Positions 40,218 through 55,875 are shown, numbered from the stretch's first letter. The stretch is 64,000 bases of DNA from Glandiceps talaboti (GCF_964340395.1 NC_135549.1:4509501-4573500); one strand, 5' to 3'. Notes: a model not told the origin generated them from the letters alone. Translations and numbers: made by a program.

Positions 40218-41311
40218 ATATTACAATTACATTCTATTTTGCCATTGTAGGTTCTTTTCAAAGTGTTATAATGCATTCCGATCTGGTTAATATCTGACGT
40301 AGAACTATAATACCGTTTGGTTACTTTATATTCCCTCTACTTCGTATATATAATTGTAGTTTGTTTGTGATTTTGTTGTTTCGGAAGGGCGCGTCTTCTT
40401 CCTAGTAGAGGTAAATAATGAAACCAAGCCGTATTGCGACATCAGATTGTATATTTATATAATTTGATTGTATTATTATGAACTTGGGTATATACTAGCA
40501 AAATTTCAATATTCAATAATAATAGTATGGTTTAACCCTGTTAAAAGTGTACTTTAAGGTACTTGGGCTTTTCAGTAAAAGTATATAAAAGTAGCATAAA
40601 TTGTCGAAGAATATGTAAATGTTGACTTTCAAGACTAGTATGCTGTAATATTTGTAATTGTTAATTTCCTCCGTTTTATTCGGGGCAATATTTATGACGT
40701 GGATTAAGTTTAACTATATAAAAGTATGAAATAGAATTCAGACACTTTGCGATGACATGTTTATATATAATCAAAGTGACACTTTGATATTAGTAAAATC
40801 TCAGACCATTGCAGGAAGTATCAGGTACAGGTAACATGTAGCTCAATACCTACACTTTGAAGGCAGCGATAAAAATCGCATTGTAGAAATCAAGTAATTA
40901 TGTCCCACTGCTACTCTGAGTTACAAGGTTATTAGCGAGTCTTGCAACACAGGGAGTAGCCAGCATGTTATCGATGATTAGATTTTTTTTGTGGTGGAAT
41001 AAAACCGAATTTTTATGTTGTTTTCTTTCCCTGTTGCTAATCTTCTCTTCTGGCTGAATAGTAACTCTTTATTGACTAAATAAAGATACCATGTTCATTC
41101 TTCATATCTACTCTTACCAAGTCTCCTTATCTAAATGACAACATATCTAACCTTATAATTACAATTACCATGGTATCAGTTTCACGTACACTTTATCTAG
41201 TGTCTTGACTTCTGGAGATTGTCACTCCAAATAAACACTCAATCATGTGCTCATTAGTTGTGCTCATTACAAGGTTATCCAGGAAAGAAAGAAAACAATT
41301 GGAAAATAAGT

Positions 41312-41317
41312 TTTATT
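41312..41317 (-). promoter_or_regulatory. Poly(A) signal candidate for the VOPP1/WBP1-like gene
   Basis: AATAAA on the minus strand, about 245 bases beyond the stop codon, gives a 3' UTR of ordinary length. Confidence 0.45.
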
Positions 41318-41560
41318 CCACCCCCCTTAAAAACAAATAAAACCCACAACAACAAAATATCGTCGATCACATGCTCTTTGCTCACTGTGCTTTCGTGAAC
41401 GTTTACAAATCAGTCTCTGAATTCGACCAGATTGTTGACAGTTGCATGCACAAATATACATGTAGAATCGCTGCCATCATCCTATCTTGCCATCCTGTCA
41501 CCATTTTGCTAAATGTCCAATATATGGCATATTCTAACACAGGTGTCTGTCATAGTCCTT

Positions 41561-41652
41561 TCAGTATAGAGTGTACTCTGGTGGTTTATCTAGGTAAGGA
41601 AGAACACTGTTGTATGGCGGAGGACTCACTGGCATCGCTGTTGGTTGTGGTT
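41561..41652 (-). CDS. VOPP1/WBP1-like exon 5 (two PPxY motifs, stop)
   Basis: Acceptor CTTTCATAACAG, phase 1 in. It encodes a Pro-rich tail with PPPYNSVLPYLDKPPEYTLY and a TGA at 41563-41561. An internal GTGAGT could be misread as a donor, but only read-through gives the family's PPxY tail. Confidence 0.85.
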
Positions 41653-44394
41653 CTGTTATGAAAGCTGATAATGAAACAAGGGTTACACAAATAGTGAAAT
41701 TGTGTAACTCTAAATTTGGTTTAGAAAACTAGTCGGATTCACCTCACTCTGTTCTGTCTCTGAACTAGGGATAACTATTACATGTATAAAATCCCAGCTG
41801 TCATTGGTGTTTATAGTATACATGGCATTGTACAATATCCTTCCCATGAGAGACGTCAAAAATGATGTTATTTAACCAATCTGGTTAAACAATTACATCT
41901 GAAATTAATTAGACTAGTATTTGGCATTTTGACGACAGACTATATCATAAACTGATTATATTAGATATAATTATCGTTCTGATCGATGTCAAATTTTCAA
42001 TCTCTCGTTACAAGGTGTTTGTGTTATGGTAGTCCTGCTTGCAGACGGAGTGTTAAGTCGAGACCCGGTTCTGAAATGGTGTGCAGAACGGGACAGTGTC
42101 AGAGTCGAGTCCCGACTTACTCCATTGAGCAAGCACGACAAATCTTATAGTTAACAGGAACGCCAACAACGACGTATCGTTCAGTCTAATTTTGACGCCG
42201 AGTGATTTCTGTGTATACACATAATGACATAAAGACATACTTACCGCCATTCGTATGGTCTGAGTTCGCACGTACTTGTCCAGACACGGTACTAACAGTT
42301 GATGGTCGAGACGGCCGAACAGGTACGCCATGACGTCTGCCTTCTCGCTGATTTCGTCTTCTAAATGTACACATACGACTAACTACATACAATACAACCA
42401 GTAAAATCATCAAACCTAGGCCAACAGCAAACCTAAACAAAGAAAAGAAAGCAATCGGTATGTACTCGACGAAAACAAATCGTTTCTGTAGGTTTATTGT
42501 TTCGCTCCTTTTCCTTTAGTTCTATTTAACATTAAATGTTTCTTTTTGCTATTGTCAACTTTAGTATTTGATGTAATTATTTCAGAAAATACATCGTATT
42601 GATAATACCCTGAAAGACGACCCTGACACAGCAATATTGTACAATCTTTGTAAAAAAAGTTACCTATTAAAGTGTATGAGTCTTGTTTATTTATAGGTAA
42701 TCCATCAAACATACAAACATTGGGTGATTATTTTATCCAGGTTAGGTAAGTAAGTTTTGTTGACTGAAACATGCGTTGTTGTCTGACGTTCCTTATTTAG
42801 CAAGTGGTGAGGGGGAAGGGGGGGGGGGGGGTTGCACAAAGACAAGTAAACATACTAAATTGTCAGCTTGTGTGTATTGTCACATTAGACGTCCGTGAAC
42901 TACAACAAAAATGTAGTGCTGAGATACAAGCCTTCAAGAATACATGTAAAGGTAAATTTAAGAACAGCAAAACAAACATGTTTATAGTTGGCAGATGAGT
43001 AGTAGTTTTGAATCCATGCTGTCCCGTTCAACAACAGAAATTAACTTCCCAAAGCCAAAAGTTTGGTCATACGCACAGAAAGGAAACCTTCAGCTTAAAA
43101 TGAGGTGCACTATTCCATTCTGAAAGTAGTATAACATTTGCTCCGGACAATGACGTCAGTATTGCTCGTGAATAAGAATAACACTGAACACATGAGGTAT
43201 GGCTCTCACTGGGCTTCTTGCAATTGGGAGATATATATTTTTTTATTTCAATATTGTTTTTAAAGAAATATTTTCACATTACATTACCTTACCTTACACT
43301 ACATTACATTACCTTACACTACGCTACACTACATTTCAGTACCAATATACACATATGGAAAACATACAACATAACAACACAAAAAAAAGAGGTGAAGGGG
43401 TAATTAGGATAAAAAATCAGTGTCCAAAAGAACTGACTATTTTGATTGATATAAATCAACATTGTTTCTCCTGAGCGGATCTCTTTGAAGGTTTCATCGT
43501 TAATGTCAACTCACCATATCCACCATGAAACCGAAGTTGTGTGATGATAATAACAACATGAACTTCCACAACAGAACTGAGTGTCATAGCAACTGAAATA
43601 TACAAAAATATGCAAATATGGGTAAATATTCTATCAATAAAAAGTAGCAAAGTACATGAAAATCTGGCTACTTCACATTGTAATGAAAACACTCCGTCGA
43701 TATTACCCGGCATTCACTGGTCGTTTGCTTACACCATATAGCATATATAACTCACAACACTATATTTAAAGGGACACTAGCAGACTGCCACCACTCCATT
43801 GGCAGATTTTTCCCCTCTCATAATCTTTAATGTTCTGAGTTTTGAATTCAGTTTTACTTTATATAAGGAAAATTTTGTCCTTCATTTTTAAATTTGTTGT
43901 TCATAGTTATTTGTCGTCCCCAATGGGCTTAACGTTCACCAGACTGTTCACAACCACTCATCCGAGTTATCATTTCACATACGAAAAAACAGTTATGTTT
44001 TAAAAACAGTTATTTTATTCAAATAAAGATTGAAAATGGCCCGTCGACCAGCACATAAGCTGAGTTTTAAACGTTTTGGGATGTAAGTTTTACTGCATAT
44101 TAAAATGTATTTGTGGTATTCTACTTATTGACGTATACTTAATATTCACTTGCTTAACCTGTAAGATAATTTATGAAAACGCTACTATGCAATCAACTAT
44201 TTTAAACAATGCTACAAGACAATTGTAATGGCATTGAAAACATGCATCGATAATACATGTAATATTGTAGTAGAATAGTTTAACTGAGGCTTAATTTGCA
44301 CTCGAGTGAAAAGCTTATACACTCAGCTTGTGCCACTTTAAATACCTTTTGTTTTATATTGTAAAATCATCACACACACACACGCACACACACA

Positions 44395-44453
<59 letters not shown>

Positions 44454-45856
44454 ACACACACATACACACATATACATACATACACATACACACATGCATA
44501 CATACACACATACACACATACATACATAATACATACACATACACACACACATACATACATACATACATACATACACACACACATACATACATACATACAT
44601 ACATAATACATACACACATACATACATTGTACATACATACACACTGTAAAGATGGATTATAAGGATATGTGCATTAAGGAATACAAATATAACTGAAATA
44701 TACTTACTAGAAATACATGGTGTATGTGCCATCTCCGATTTCTTGTCTATAACTACATTGGATAGCAAGAACCTTGTTTGTTGAGTGGGGAAATAAAAAA
44801 ACAATTTAGCTAAATAACTGAGCAGTGAGAACAGTGTTTATAATGTGAAAGTAATCAAGCCCATCACATGACAAAATATATTGAAAGTGTATTTCTCAAT
44901 ATTATGCTGACTTTGGGTCGAACAGAATATATACCAATATATAGTGTGGATTTTTGACAAAAACATTTTTAAGGCTTGTAAGCTTCAAGTTACAAACATT
45001 CTTAAATCATAACAAAAATAGCAATTTGATGAGTATGTATTCAGTCTCAACTTTAAAATAATCTCCCTCTGGAAGGAGAGATTGAGACACTTGACAAAGG
45101 GGTTTTCATTTTTGTACTCGATATATCCTATGTAAAATACTGGAATTGGCTGGTGGTTTCATAATTATGATTATTCCAAAGTCCGATCATTTATGTTGTT
45201 TGCGCAGTTTACTTTTGTTGATTACGAGTTCAATATATTAAACTTCTGTTTTATGAGCTGAATAAGTAAATACAAAGAGGCAACAGTAGGTGGACATTTT
45301 CTCTGACGTCAACAAACTTTAAAGGACATGTGTGCTTTGCTATTATAATCAATGTTAAAAATTTGAAGTTTGCACACTTACAATATTGTCCAATTACCCA
45401 AAACATTAATTATGCAACTGATTCATTTAAATTACGAGCTACATAAACAAGCTTTGTAGATTATATGTGCTTTGCTATTATCGTTCTTCTCACTTAATGC
45501 TAGCATTCTCAGCAATATGGTCTTACGGGTCCATGGGTAGGATACTTGTACTGCCAAAAATGAAAACCGGGACAAATATTGGTGTTTACTTAATCAAAGT
45601 TTTTGCACTTGTAAGTTGTAGACCAAAGCCCTAGCCACTGTTCGTCATATACATGTTTAACCACTACTAAACCGTGTTGGTAAGTAAGGTTGAAACTGGC
45701 AAGTCATGGAGTGGAATTCCTTCTCGTGGTTTCTAAATATGAAAGTATAACTCTAAAAGTATAGACTATTTGATATTGACTTACCTCCTGTAGAAAACAA
45801 AGTAGAAGGGAAATTTTCGCTAGCATCTTTCTCCAAGGTAGTGGCAATGACGACAT
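41561..45856 (-). CDS. VOPP1/WBP1-family type I membrane protein with PPxY tail (5 exons, 164 aa)
   Basis: Five minus-strand exons (45856-45785, 44772-44708, 43592-43515, 42432-42245, 41652-41561) have AG/GT borders and agreeing phases (0, 2, 2, 1). The 164-residue product has a signal peptide with core KISLLLCFL (about 1-28), a Cys/Tyr-rich ectodomain (Cys30, Cys47, then CCGSSCCYY at 53-61), one membrane helix starting in a WWIW aromatic belt (about 69-89), a basic stop-transfer RRRNQ, a Pro/Ser/Thr cytosolic tail, and two PPxY motifs, PPPY (145-148) and PPEY (158-161), ending YTLY. This layout is that of VOPP1 (172 aa in human) and WBP1/WBP1L. Those proteins sit in endosomal or lysosomal membranes and bind WW-domain proteins, including NEDD4-type ligases, through PPxY. 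A cysteine- and tyrosine-rich CYYR1-like assignment is the main alternative. I infer function from the family only. Confidence 0.85.
42245..42432 (-). CDS. VOPP1/WBP1-like exon 4 (membrane helix and cytosolic linker)
   Basis: 188 nt, acceptor CTTTGTTTAG, donor GTAAGT, phase 2 to 1. It encodes the hydrophobic helix FAVGLGLMILLVVLYVV, a basic cluster, then a Ser/Thr/Arg/Pro-rich linker. Confidence 0.85.
43279..43335. repeat. ACATT/ACCTT pentanucleotide tract
   Basis: Interrupted five-base units on the CATTA/CCTTA theme, in intron 3 of the VOPP1/WBP1-like gene. Confidence 0.85.
43515..43592 (-). CDS. VOPP1/WBP1-like exon 3 (Cys/Tyr-rich core)
   Basis: 78 nt, acceptor TATATTTCAG, donor GTGAGT, phase 2 to 2. 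It carries CYDTQFCCGSSCCYYHH and the start of the membrane helix. Read in another frame this segment looks like a different protein, which hides the family signature. Confidence 0.85.
43764..44345. mobile_element. MITE-like element (TTAAAGTGGCAC family), copy A
   Basis: The ends TATTTAAAGGGACACTAG and, complemented, TATTTAAAGTGGCACAAG form short inverted repeats. The inner stretch at 44057-44150 matches 55577-55680 (AAGCTGAGTTT ... GTATTCTACTTA). It lies in intron 2 of the VOPP1/WBP1-like gene... between exons at 43592 and 44708. Confidence 0.45.
44373..44643. repeat. CA, TA and CATA compound array
   Basis: Lies 65 bases beyond exon 2 of the VOPP1/WBP1-like gene, within its second intron. 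Confidence 0.97.
44708..44772 (-). CDS. VOPP1/WBP1-like exon 2 (ectodomain)
   Basis: 65 nt, phase 0 in and 2 out, donor GTAAGTA. It encodes VLAIQCSYRQEIGDGTYTMY and one more residue. The acceptor (ACAAACAAG) is the weakest of the gene, but the frame is fixed by both neighbours. Confidence 0.75.
45785..45856 (-). CDS. VOPP1/WBP1-like exon 1 (signal peptide)
   Basis: ATG at 45856, 24 codons, donor GTAAGT, phase 0. A TTTGTCAG acceptor just upstream (exon base 45873) suggests a separate 5' UTR exon, which favours this ATG over the in-frame one at 45886. Confidence 0.8.
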
Positions 45857-45931
45857 TTTGACTGTTACAACACCTGACAAACACATACGGAAATGTACAT
45901 GCGTAATATGACGGCAGGGTCGAAGGCCACA

Positions 45932-46350
45932 TTTTATAAGGGTGACCCTATTTTTTTTTATGTTTCTAATTTCATTTTCATAGCAACTATGGTCGATTTA
46001 GAAAAAGTAAAACAATAATAATAATCATATCTTCATGTTTCTCTTCCTCTCCTTTTCCTCCTGTTCTTTTTATTGGGTTCCTGTAACAAGCCCTTTCCCA
46101 CCTTCTCTACACAATTGGCAAATTCTCAGCCTCACCATAACTTCAGTCATGAAAGAATTCGAAAGGCTCTGTTCGTTAATAAGTGTCGTCGCTTCCGCCA
46201 TGACTGTAGATGAAGTCGACGGTCCAGACAATTGCTTATTCTTGCAAAATATTAAGGGGAGGGTCAAAAATATTTTGGTGTCGGAACGAACAATTTGGGT
46301 CGGTCGGGTAATGAGAAACAGAGGAAAAAATAGGGTCACCCTCATAAAAG
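45932..46350. mobile_element. Element with TTTATAAGGGTGACCCTA inverted ends
   Basis: The left end at 45932-45957 is inverted at 46326-46350 with few differences, extending to about 45 imperfect bases. The open frame at 46035-46457 lies mostly inside and runs through the right end, so I do not call it a gene. No clear target duplication. Confidence 0.5.
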
Positions 46351-47097
46351 AACTGTCACTAATGTGGAAATGCTGTTTACCATCAGTACCCCTTCAAATC
46401 GGTATGAATAACGGTGGAACGCTATGTGCCTACACCACTGTCACTGGGGTTACATAATTTTAAGTAGTAGCCGAACCGCTATCATACTATGTATACACTG
46501 CCTTATTTATTACCGTTATATTAAAGTCTAACATGAATAAATAAAAACGACTTAAAAAGTCATATGTTGTATCAAATCTTTCTGATCTGTATCAGTCAGT
46601 TTTGTTGGGAAAGGATAAACAGTAAATTAGACGATGTATTTTCTATAACTGGAACATAGGCTTTATTTATCAAAGCCCTGAGTTCGGCATCACGACCTCA
46701 CGCCAACGCCAGAGCCAGGAGAGGCAGTTGCTTACAGCTCAGCTCGACGGTCAAAAGCCAAGTCCTGAATCTGCGACGTTGTGGTCGATACAATAATGAA
46801 ATCACAATAACTCACGCATATGAGACGAGCTTCCTAAGATACCAATAGGTCACGCATAGTTATGAGCGTCATGGAAATGAAACAAACGACACTAAACTTT
46901 AACTTGAATGACATCTCCAGACATACGATAATAGTATACCTATTTTCTTGACACCTATTAGAGCTACTGCAATGAAAGATATTCATTTTTGTAACTAGGT
47001 GTTGGCGACATGTATAAACATTGTCATATCAGAACCCACAAATGTAATTACAAATTCGTGTCAGAACACAAACACATGTCATGAACGTACACACGAA

Positions 47098-47145
47098 CCC
47101 CCCCCCCCCCCACACGCACACACACACGAACCCCTCCAAAGACAC

Positions 47146-47200
<55 letters not shown>

Positions 47201-47250
47201 GCGCGCGCACACACAGCGCACACAAGCATAAACAAACACACGCTCACACT
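47098..47250. repeat. Poly-C and CA array
   Basis: A C run is followed by CA units and GC-containing CA variants. Confidence 0.95.
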
Positions 47251-47574
47251 CACAAATCTAGAGTTCCACGATTAAAATACCAGCACCATGTCACAATTCC
47301 TAATTCTGTCCCCATTTACTTTTTGTCATAATGTGTATGGCACTCAACAGATGGTATGGTCGAAAGCGTTGAGATTTAATTGCAAACATTACCAGCAAGT
47401 ACTTGAAATCGTGCAGTTACTGGCTAGTATAACATGCACGGTGTATTTCGGAGGTCACTTGGAAATTTGATGAACAAGGAAATCGCGCAATTACAAATGA
47501 ACGTTATTAAATTTGTGCGGTTACCTTTTCACATATATTTTCAGATTATTTAGGGAGATATACATTCATACTCG

Positions 47575-47632
47575 GCCTGTTTTACGACAACGTTCTTAAC
47601 GGCCTGTTTTACGGCAACGTTCTTAACGAGCC
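47575..47632. repeat. Two-copy 27-bp direct repeat
   Basis: CGGCCTGTTTTACG and CAACGTTCTTAAC occur twice in tandem with one difference. Confidence 0.8.
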
Positions 47633-47800
47633 TCCTACTTATTTCGAAATGTAGTGGTAGAAATAATAACTCTGGTTTGTGAGAATGTTGTATACATGTA
47701 TAAGGCTATCTTCCCTGGTCCACTTTAATTTTCACAGCATAGTTGTACCAGATGTAAAGATGCAAACTGAATGCCTTCCGTGAGGGCTAAAACAGGCCGT

Positions 47801-48080
<280 letters not shown>

Positions 48081-48520
48081 TGGTATTTATATGTGCTGTG
48101 CTCAGAGAGCTTTACAATTATTATCCCTGGCACAGAGCCCTGCCTGGCATGGATCTATAGCGGCACAATGGCCCTTTATACTTCCTCAACTCCATGGGAA
48201 GCATACAATATATTGCAGCCTTTATAAGCGCATAGGATTAAAACATTCACATTGCAACCTATATCCTCAGGGTCGACTGAGGTCCACAGTCGTTGATCAA
48301 ATCTTGCCCAAGGACTTTAACCACTCAGAAACTAGACTGTAATAAGATGCGTCATGACGTTTCGCCCTCGCCCTCACCGGCCTCCTCTCGCCGATGTTTG
48401 AGGGCGCCCCGTCACGGCGTACCTTACAGACTACTATAGTACTCAGAAACAAACCACTGCGATGGGACTCGAACCTGCAACCTGCAGATTCCAAGCCGGA
48501 CTTTCTAACCACTCGCTCTT
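48081..48520 (-). mobile_element. tRNA-derived SINE with expanded trinucleotide tail
   Basis: Read on the minus strand, 48520-48458 resembles a tRNA with CGAGTGGTTAGAAAG near the A box and GGTTCGAGTCCC as the B box. The body follows, with a GC-rich segment, then GCACATATAAATACCATT, then an ATG-repeat tail at 48080-47804. Head, body and repeat tail are the SINE layout. Part of the body recurs at about 52130-52212. Confidence 0.65.
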
Positions 48521-49219
48521 CATAACTTCATTTATTTTAATAATAGTAGCATGACCCAAGTGTGATTTATCCATAAAAATCTGCAATTTGCCAATAATGT
48601 CTAGTGCCTGTTGCATTTGCACTTGTCAATACAGTCTCAATAACCTTATCTGAACCAAGGTCAATGTCAACCAACTTTGGGCTTTGACATCCTGGAGAAT
48701 GCAGACTCAAAACAACTATTGTATTAATAACAATTGTGGTCTGAAATGTATCATTGGTTCCAGAAGTAGTAAAATTGTTTTATTCACGCTTGAAATTCGA
48801 AATATAGAATAAAAGTTATTTAGTACTATAATAATTATTCTTTTTAGATTGCATCAAGATCGATGCTTCTGTCGTGATGATGTAAGCAACGTAGTACAGA
48901 AGAAGGATCAGTGGAAAAGAAGACCCAGCCACATTACAAGACCGTGTTACTATCTGGGAGCAGACCACAGAACAAAGTCTTCCAACATTGTTCCATCTTC
49001 ATTTCTATGAGACCTACTCCTCTCCTCATACCATGACCAACATTTGAGTCACTGCATAGTTGTCAACAGTGACTTGACATATATTTTCTGATATTTCGGT
49101 ACAGCGGTGGCAGTGGTGGGATTTGGATCGATGGAATACCAAAATCACAAAAGAATACAAAGTTAGATTAACGGTATATTGTCAAAGTATTTATACGGTG
49201 TCATTGTCATATTATATCA

Positions 49220-50265
49220 ATGCCATTGTCACATTGTCCCCCCTTCCCTAAATGCCATTATCACAATTGTCCCCCCTCCCCTAAATGCCATTATCACATT
49301 GTCCCCCTCCCCTAAATGCCATTATCACATTGCCCCCCTCCCCTAAATGCCATTATCACATTGCCTTCCTCCCCTAAATGCCATTATCACATTGTCCCCT
49401 CCCCTAAATGCCAATGTCACATTGTCCCCTCCCCTAAATGCCATTATCACATTGTCCCCTCCCCTAAATGCCATCGCATTGACCCCCTCCCCTAAATGCC
49501 ATTATCACATTGTCCCCCCTCCCCTAAATGCCATTATCACATTGTCTCCCCTCCCCTAAATGCCATTATCACATTGTCTCCCCTCCCCTAAATGCCATTA
49601 TCACATTGTCCCCCTCCCCTAAATGCCATTATCACATTGTCCCCCTCCCCTAAATGCCATTATCACATTGTCCCCTCCCCTAAATGCCATTATCACATTG
49701 TCCCCTCCCCTAAATGCCATTATCACATTGTCCCCCTCCCCTAAATGCCATTATCACATTGTCCCCTCCCCTAAATGCCATCACATTGTCCCCCTCCCCT
49801 AAATGCCATTATCACATTGTCCCCCCTCCCCTAAATGCCATTATCACATTGTCCCCCTCCCCTAAATGCCATTATCACATTGTCTCCCCTCCCCTTAATG
49901 CTATTATCACATTGTCCCCCTCCCCTAAATGCCATTATCACATTGTCCCCTCCCCTAAATGCCATTATCACATTGTCCTCTCCCCTAAATGCCATTATCA
50001 CATTGTCCCCCTCCCCTAAATGCCATTATCACATTGTCCCCCCTCCCCTAAATGCCATTATCACATTGTCCCCTCCCCTAAATGCCATTATCACATTGTC
50101 CCCTCCCCTAAATGCCATTATCACATTGTCCCCCTCCCCTAAATGCCATTATCACATTGTCCCCTCCCCTAAATGCCATTATCACATTGTCCCCTCCCCC
50201 AAATGCCATTATCACATTGTCCCCCTCCCCTAAATGCCATTATCACATTGTCCCCCTCCCCTTCT
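49220..50265. repeat. Minisatellite, about 30-bp unit, about 35 copies
   Basis: Units read CCCCTCCCCTAAATGCC then ATTATCACATTG, with length changes in the C run. The minus strand carries a GGGGAGGGG block in every unit. Open frames through it are translated repeat. Confidence 0.95.
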
Positions 50266-51359
50266 AGTCATCGAGAATTTAAGGTACTGACGTCAAACTA
50301 CAACTCTTCTTCTAAGCATGTCAAACAAAGTTAATGTCATATATTTATAGAAAGGTCGTTCCACCATTCCACTCGAAAAGTGCTTCCTTTGACTTAAGTA
50401 CTCATTTTATCGCTCTACCAGAGGGGCGTTTTTTCACGTGATACCCACTACAATGTAACATCACATGATGCGCCTACGGTGTATTATTTTTAGCATTAAA
50501 GAATTTATCTGCCGAAACACATGTCTCACTCGTTGACAATTTCCCGCACCAACCAAGAGTATTCCAACTTCTGATTTTCTGAGTACACGGTAAGTGTGTG
50601 TCATTGAAGATTTTTGTATAAATTTGTTCCCGTCTAAGGTCAAAGTTTATATCGACGCAATATACATGAACCTACACAGTTAAGGCGTGCATGTATTTGG
50701 GTTTAAGCTCAGACCACTATAGCTAGAATTCAACCATGTTAAGAAATACATGTAATGTGAAATATTTGAAACTACTCCACCATTCAGTCACCGTTGTTTT
50801 TGCCACTTATTTTTCAGTTCGGAAATGAAAAATGACCCAGAAACTTGCGTTTTCAAAGTTTAAACTGGTATAAAATATCAGTTTTAGTGTGGTCACCATG
50901 TTTGATAAGATCGACATCGTACTAGTTTTGTTGAAACGGAAAGACACTGTATTTTACATATCAATACCTGTTGACCTTTAACTTCAAACTAGAATTGTGT
51001 TGTACAAATGTCAAACATTACCATATACGTAAGGTTATCTGAGGACAAGGCCGACCCATGCTTGTATTACGACAAGCTCATGTATACATTGCAGTGGATA
51101 TGGGGGATAGGTGAATTAGGTAAGCCGTGGTTACACAAGCACATGTCTATAATACATGCTTGCATGTATGCCAAGTCCTAAGTTCTAGCCCTTTAAAGAC
51201 ACTTATTACAACTTTCTTATCCCCAATGTCAAGTTGATCGTGTTTTATCCCCCCCCCCCCACACCAACATTTCACTCTGAAAGTCGTTAACTGCATAGTA
51301 CGTGACACTCTTTTACCTTCGGCAGGTCTATCGAAGTTTACCCTAACTCGGAAGACACT
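50266..51359. other. Upstream region of the CRT-like gene
   Basis: No TATA-type promoter stands out. A poly-C tract lies at 51250-51260. The transcription start should lie here or, if there is a 5' UTR intron, further upstream. Confidence 0.4.
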
Positions 51360-54365
<3,006 letters not shown>

Positions 54366-54524
54366 TTGTACACTCGATACACAATTCGCAACATTAACGT
54401 TATCTGGATGTGTGCTCTTACCATGCTAATATAAATGCATATGTTGGTAGAGTTTTACATGTATATTATCATGGAATCTATCAGGCCCATCTGTGGGTCG
54501 GGGTGGTGGTGATGGCGCCCGGGG

Positions 54525-54674
54525 GGGGGGGGGTCAATCACCAACCCTGGACAATTTCAGGAAAGACATTAAGACTCATATTTTTATGAGAGCATTTTGA
54601 TAAGAACTATTTTTAGTGTCCTGTAAAGTGCCTTTGAACATTCTGAGTAATGGATTCAGTCGCTATATAAATTG

Positions 54675-54705
<31 letters not shown>

Positions 54706-54708
54706 AGT
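54525..54708 (+). mobile_element. 5'-truncated LINE 3' end (CR1/L2-like)
   Basis: After a poly-G tract the frame reads SPTLDNFRKDIKTHIFMRAF then TGA. A TL-x-x-FRK-x-IKTHIF-x-x-AF ending is typical of the C-terminus of CR1/L2-type reverse-transcriptase ORFs. It is followed by a 3' UTR containing CGCTATATAAATTG and a TGAT tail at 54688-54708. It lies just downstream of the CRT-like gene in the same orientation. Confidence 0.6.
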
Positions 54709-55562
54709 AAAGTTTACGAAGAAAACAAAGTGTAAATTACATGTATAGTAGCATAATCCTCTTTTTGCATTTACGAAAACAAAAAACTAGATTACGAATT
54801 GATGACAAAATTGCCTCGGCCTTAGTAATAAATAGTTTGCACACTACGATAACATTTTTTTTTTCTCTCGGACTGACGCCTCAATTACAGTTAAGCTTAT
54901 ATGATCTTTTACGGGTTTTACGGGTTACATAAAAAAGCAGACGATTACGAATTATTAAAATACTCATTTGGCCATCCTCCTATTGATCGTGTTACGGATG
55001 ACAGAATACAACTATTTAATATTTAATATATCAAAATAAAGTTTTGATGTTTTGCGAGGTCACCGTGAACTCTCAGCTGTCATGAATTAATACTTAGAAC
55101 AAATGTTTGCATTTCGCGAATAGTATTCTTCTGAGATGACAACATTAAGTTATTAAAAGATCAACAGTGTTAAATAATGACTGATTACAGACAGTTGGAA
55201 GAACAATGACGTGATCACATTGTTTAGCTAGTTTTCATATTTGTCAATATCATTTGCATTGAATTAAGGCAACAAAACTTCATTTATGGTGCTGATTATT
55301 TTATCACCCAATCATTTGAGTATTTGTATATTTTATGTTTATAAGAATTCAATGGAATAATAAAGTTCGGATTAATTCTTTGGAAGTTGGAGCTGAAGGC
55401 AACAGTTAGGCCTAGACTAGGAGTTTCGAAGTGCTCCGTGGCCACTTCTAAATGTTTGATGATGATGATCTAGTAAAGAGTTACTTAGCTAGAACTTATA
55501 TGCCTATATGGAACAGGCAGTGCAGTTATGAGAAAATTAGATTTTACATCTCCCCTGGAATA

Positions 55563-55690
55563 TGTTAAAGTGAAACAAGCTGAGTTTATAGTTTGTTTGG
55601 GCATTAAATTTTGCTTCATATTTGAAAGGTACTCAGAGTATTCTACTTACTGGTGCATAACTTTAACCATCACTTTGATACTTGCTGTTG
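55563..55690. mobile_element. Diverged, partial copy B of the 43.8-kb element
   Basis: Starts TTAAAGTGAAACAAGCTGAG and follows the same order of short blocks as copy A for about 110 bases. The far end was not found. Confidence 0.4.
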
Positions 55691-55875
55691 ACTGAATTCA
55701 AACCTAGTATTGAGATATAACTTACATGTATGAGTTTACAATAATTGTATTTGAGAGTAATGTTAAATCTTAATATATATTAAAGAAAATGTGGAATGTG
55801 GAACTAAAAAATTCAAGGAGACAGATTTCAGTTCTCTGGTCGGTATGTGTTATTGTCATACATTTATAGGTGGCT

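Noticed and set aside
46035-46457. 140-residue open frame
   Set aside because: Lies largely inside an inverted-end element and runs through its right terminus; no recognisable domain.
48458-48520. tRNA gene
   Set aside because: A and B boxes are present but the fold is degraded and a SINE body follows; the same applies at 56090 and 28190.
49347-50233. Pro/Leu/His-rich frames of 70-132 residues
   Set aside because: Translation of the 30-bp minisatellite; unit length changes break the frame repeatedly.
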